Shown here in pieces: positions 5,880 to 7,100 of a stretch of DNA of 7,100 nt; within the stretch, counting starts at the first letter, position 1, and each line of letters opens with the position of its first letter. The notes beneath the pieces were generated by a model that ran no database searches, was not told the DNA's origin, and worked only from the letters and a program-made list of their open reading frames with translations. A program made the translations under genes and the position numbers. Location of the stretch: the NCBI GenBank assembly GCA_013202635.1, contig JABMRO010000400.1, forward strand, positions 1 to 7,100, given 5' to 3'. Source of the DNA: Planctomycetota bacterium. GTDB taxonomy: Bacteria > Planctomycetota > Phycisphaerae > Sedimentisphaerales > Anaerobacaceae.

Positions 5880-5885
5880 GATAGT
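5868..5885. promoter_or_regulatory. Imperfect palindrome over the -10 box, candidate operator
   Basis: ACTA-NN-TATATA-NN-TAGT, 14 of 18 positions symmetric. It covers the -10 box of the transporter promoter and lies 99 bases upstream of the HTH regulator gene. The ACTTATA-TAG text resembles operators known for restriction-modification controller proteins. Binding by the neighbouring regulator is inference. Confidence 0.4.
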
Positions 5886-5894
5886 GTCTAAATT

Positions 5895-5899
5895 AAGGA
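5895..5899 (+). promoter_or_regulatory. Ribosome binding site of the AI-2E transporter
   Basis: AAGGA, 10 bases before ATG 5910 and 4 bases before an in-frame TTG at 5904. The spacing fits neither start perfectly; ATG is preferred for codon strength. Confidence 0.5.
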
Positions 5900-5909
5900 C
5901 AAATTGGAC

Positions 5910-6971
5910 ATGGCTCAGAAGAGTGAAAACTACGAACAACGTATCCAGACCGGATGCCTGTTGATTCTGACCGCTCTGGGCATCGCCGGTGCGCTATATG
6001 CCTTCAGTTCCGTGCTCATCCCATTTGTAATGGCGATTTTCCTCACGCTCTGTTTGATTCCGGCTATCGACGTCCAAATGAAGTGGCTCCGCATCCCGCG
6101 CCGCACGGCGATGCTGACCACCGTCATAATTGGCTGCGCAATTCTTGTCCTGGCCGCTCTGCTCGTAACTAATGCGGCTAATCAAATTCTAAAGAGCAAG
6201 GACGACTACGGGCAGCAATTCCGCCAGCTACTCGTCAAGACACGAGGCATCCTTCCTCCCGAATGGTACACGGCTGACCCCAACGATCCGAACGGCCTTT
6301 CCGACGATCCGTCTGAGCCCTTGATTCGCGTTCCTACCAACACGATTCGAAAGGTGCTCACCGACACCGCCGGCAGTATCATGGGGCTGCTCTCCAATGG
6401 TCTGCTCGTTTTGATTTTCATGATTTTTATGGTTGCCGGCAAGGGAACATACAAAGCAACGGTCGGCAGCTTATGGTGGGAGGTCGAAACACGCATCAAG
6501 CGCTACGTGCTAACAATGATGTTCACCTCGGGGATTACCGGGCTTCTCGTGGGACTCGTACTGACAATCCTGGGAGTGAATTTTGCCTGGATGTTCGGTT
6601 TCCTTGCGTTCATGTTGAATTTCATTCCGAATATTGGCTCAGTCATAGCGACCCTTCTGCCGCTGCCCGTCGCATTCATTGACCCGCAGCTCGGCATAGT
6701 CTCCAAGGTCCTCGTACTGGTGATTCCAGGCGGCATCCAGTTTGTCATAGGCAATCTACTTCAACCCAAAATGATGGGCGAATCTCTCGATCTCCACCCG
6801 GTCGTCGTGCTGTTGTCACTGATTTTCTTCGGGACAATCTGGGGGATAATAGGGATGTTCCTGGCCGTACCGATTACGGCCGTCATAAAGATATTCCTTC
6901 AGAGATTCGGCTACACGCGTGCCATAGCCGACCTGATCGCCGGCAAAACAGACATGCTTACGAAAACGTAG
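5910..6971 (+). CDS. AI-2E family transporter (TqsA/YdiK/PerM-type membrane protein)
   Basis: Inner-membrane protein of the AI-2E exporter family (PF01594); members include TqsA, which exports autoinducer-2, and Na+/H+ antiporter-like proteins, so the substrate is unknown. 353 residues, normal length. Seen: N-terminal membrane spans at about 15-32, 34-52 and 67-90, a soluble Asp/Pro-rich loop (about 95-150), spans near 154-177 and 202-222, then the conserved block LNFIPNIGS (236-244) followed by a PLP turn (251-253), a span near 262-281, and GNLLQPKMMG (281-290), LHP (295-297) and GIIGMFLAVPITAVIKI (312-328). The start could be TTG 5904, adding two residues. It is transcribed away from the restriction-modification operon from its own promoter, and no functional link to the cassette is visible. 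Confidence 0.93.
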   Translation: MAQKSENYEQRIQTGCLLILTALGIAGALYAFSSVLIPFVMAIFLTLCLIPAIDVQMKWLRIPRRTAMLTTVIIGCAILVLAALLVTNAANQILKSKDDYGQQFRQLLVKTRGILPPEWYTADPNDPNGLSDDPSEPLIRVPTNTIRKVLTDTAGSIMGLLSNGLLVLIFMIFMVAGKGTYKATVGSLWWEVETRIKRYVLTMMFTSGITGLLVGLVLTILGVNFAWMFGFLAFMLNFIPNIGSVIATLLPLPVAFIDPQLGIVSKVLVLVIPGGIQFVIGNLLQPKMMGESLDLHPVVVLLSLIFFGTIWGIIGMFLAVPITAVIKIFLQRFGYTRAIADLIAGKTDMLTKT

Positions 6972-6994
6972 GTATCTCAAATCTGAAACTTGCC

Positions 6995-7013
6995 CCCGCA
7001 AACCATTAGCGGG
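6995..7013. terminator. Weak hairpin between convergent genes
   Basis: CCCGC (6995-6999) pairs with GCGGG (7009-7013) around a 9-base loop, 24 bases after the transporter stop. There is no T-run on either strand, so any termination role is tentative. Confidence 0.25.
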
Positions 7014-7022
7014 TATCAAACC

Positions 7023-7057
7023 CAATAATCAATAGTAAATCATCAATAATCAATCAA
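7023..7057. repeat. Heptamer tandem array, five units (CAATNNN), overlapping a stop codon
   Basis: Five 7-base units, four beginning CAAT; units one and four are both CAATAAT. Closely related to the array at 3071-3105. On the minus strand it contains the TGA stop (7056-7054) of the convergent reading frame. Confidence 0.7.
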
Positions 7058-7100
7058 AAGGGTTTACCATCAAGCTCCCATTTGAGGGGTATCATAACTA
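7054..7100 (-). CDS. Probable C-terminus of a convergent gene (runs off right edge)
   Basis: The last 14 residues before TGA read VMIPLKWELDGKPF. The frame is open to the window edge, codon content is normal, and the stop falls in a heptamer array just as it does for the second methyltransferase. Too short to identify; a chance open frame of this length is possible. Confidence 0.4.
   Translation of the reverse strand, partial: VMIPLKWELDGKPF

Overview
The window looks like a chromosomal stretch of a mesophilic, moderate-GC, gram-negative-type bacterium. The intergenic spaces hold many short variable-text repeats: heptamer tandem arrays, palindromes headed TGTAGGGGC, and elements bounded by GTCATT and AATCT. 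Together with the GT-C-like membrane protein, this reminds me of Planctomycetota of the Phycisphaerae type. That placement is recalled from genome style, not proved by any marker gene here.

Layout. (1) 1-1300, minus: 5' part of a large polytopic membrane protein, GT-C glycosyltransferase-like, open through the left edge. (2) 1285-2475, minus: class I aspartate aminotransferase, whose 3' end overlaps the start of gene 1 by 16 bases. (3) 2476-3090: a gene-free spacer packed with repeats. (4) 3091-5769, minus: a compact four-gene restriction-modification-type operon, read as HTH regulator, Dam/DpnM-like adenine methyltransferase, PD-(D/E)XK nuclease candidate, and a second N4/N6 methyltransferase. 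Junctions are a GTGA overlap, a 32-base gap, and an ATGA overlap. (5) 5770-5909: divergent promoter region with a good sigma70-type promoter for the next gene and an 18-base imperfect palindrome on its -10. (6) 5910-6971, plus: AI-2E family transporter. (7) 7054-7100, minus: probable last codons of a convergent gene.

How the genes work together: the regulator would time expression of the toxic nuclease, and the two methyltransferases would protect host DNA. Two methyltransferases of different classes suggest either a non-palindromic target needing one enzyme per strand, or a DpnII-like arrangement with two methylases. The first three cassette genes are AT-rich. The second methyltransferase has clearly higher GC, so the cassette looks mosaic. 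The aminotransferase, membrane protein and transporter look like ordinary host genes.

The most unusual non-coding signal is a set of six tandem arrays with a strict 7-base period but different heptamer text. Three lie exactly at minus-strand stop codons, and two of those supply the stop codon and last residues of a gene. One also encodes the N-terminus of the next gene.
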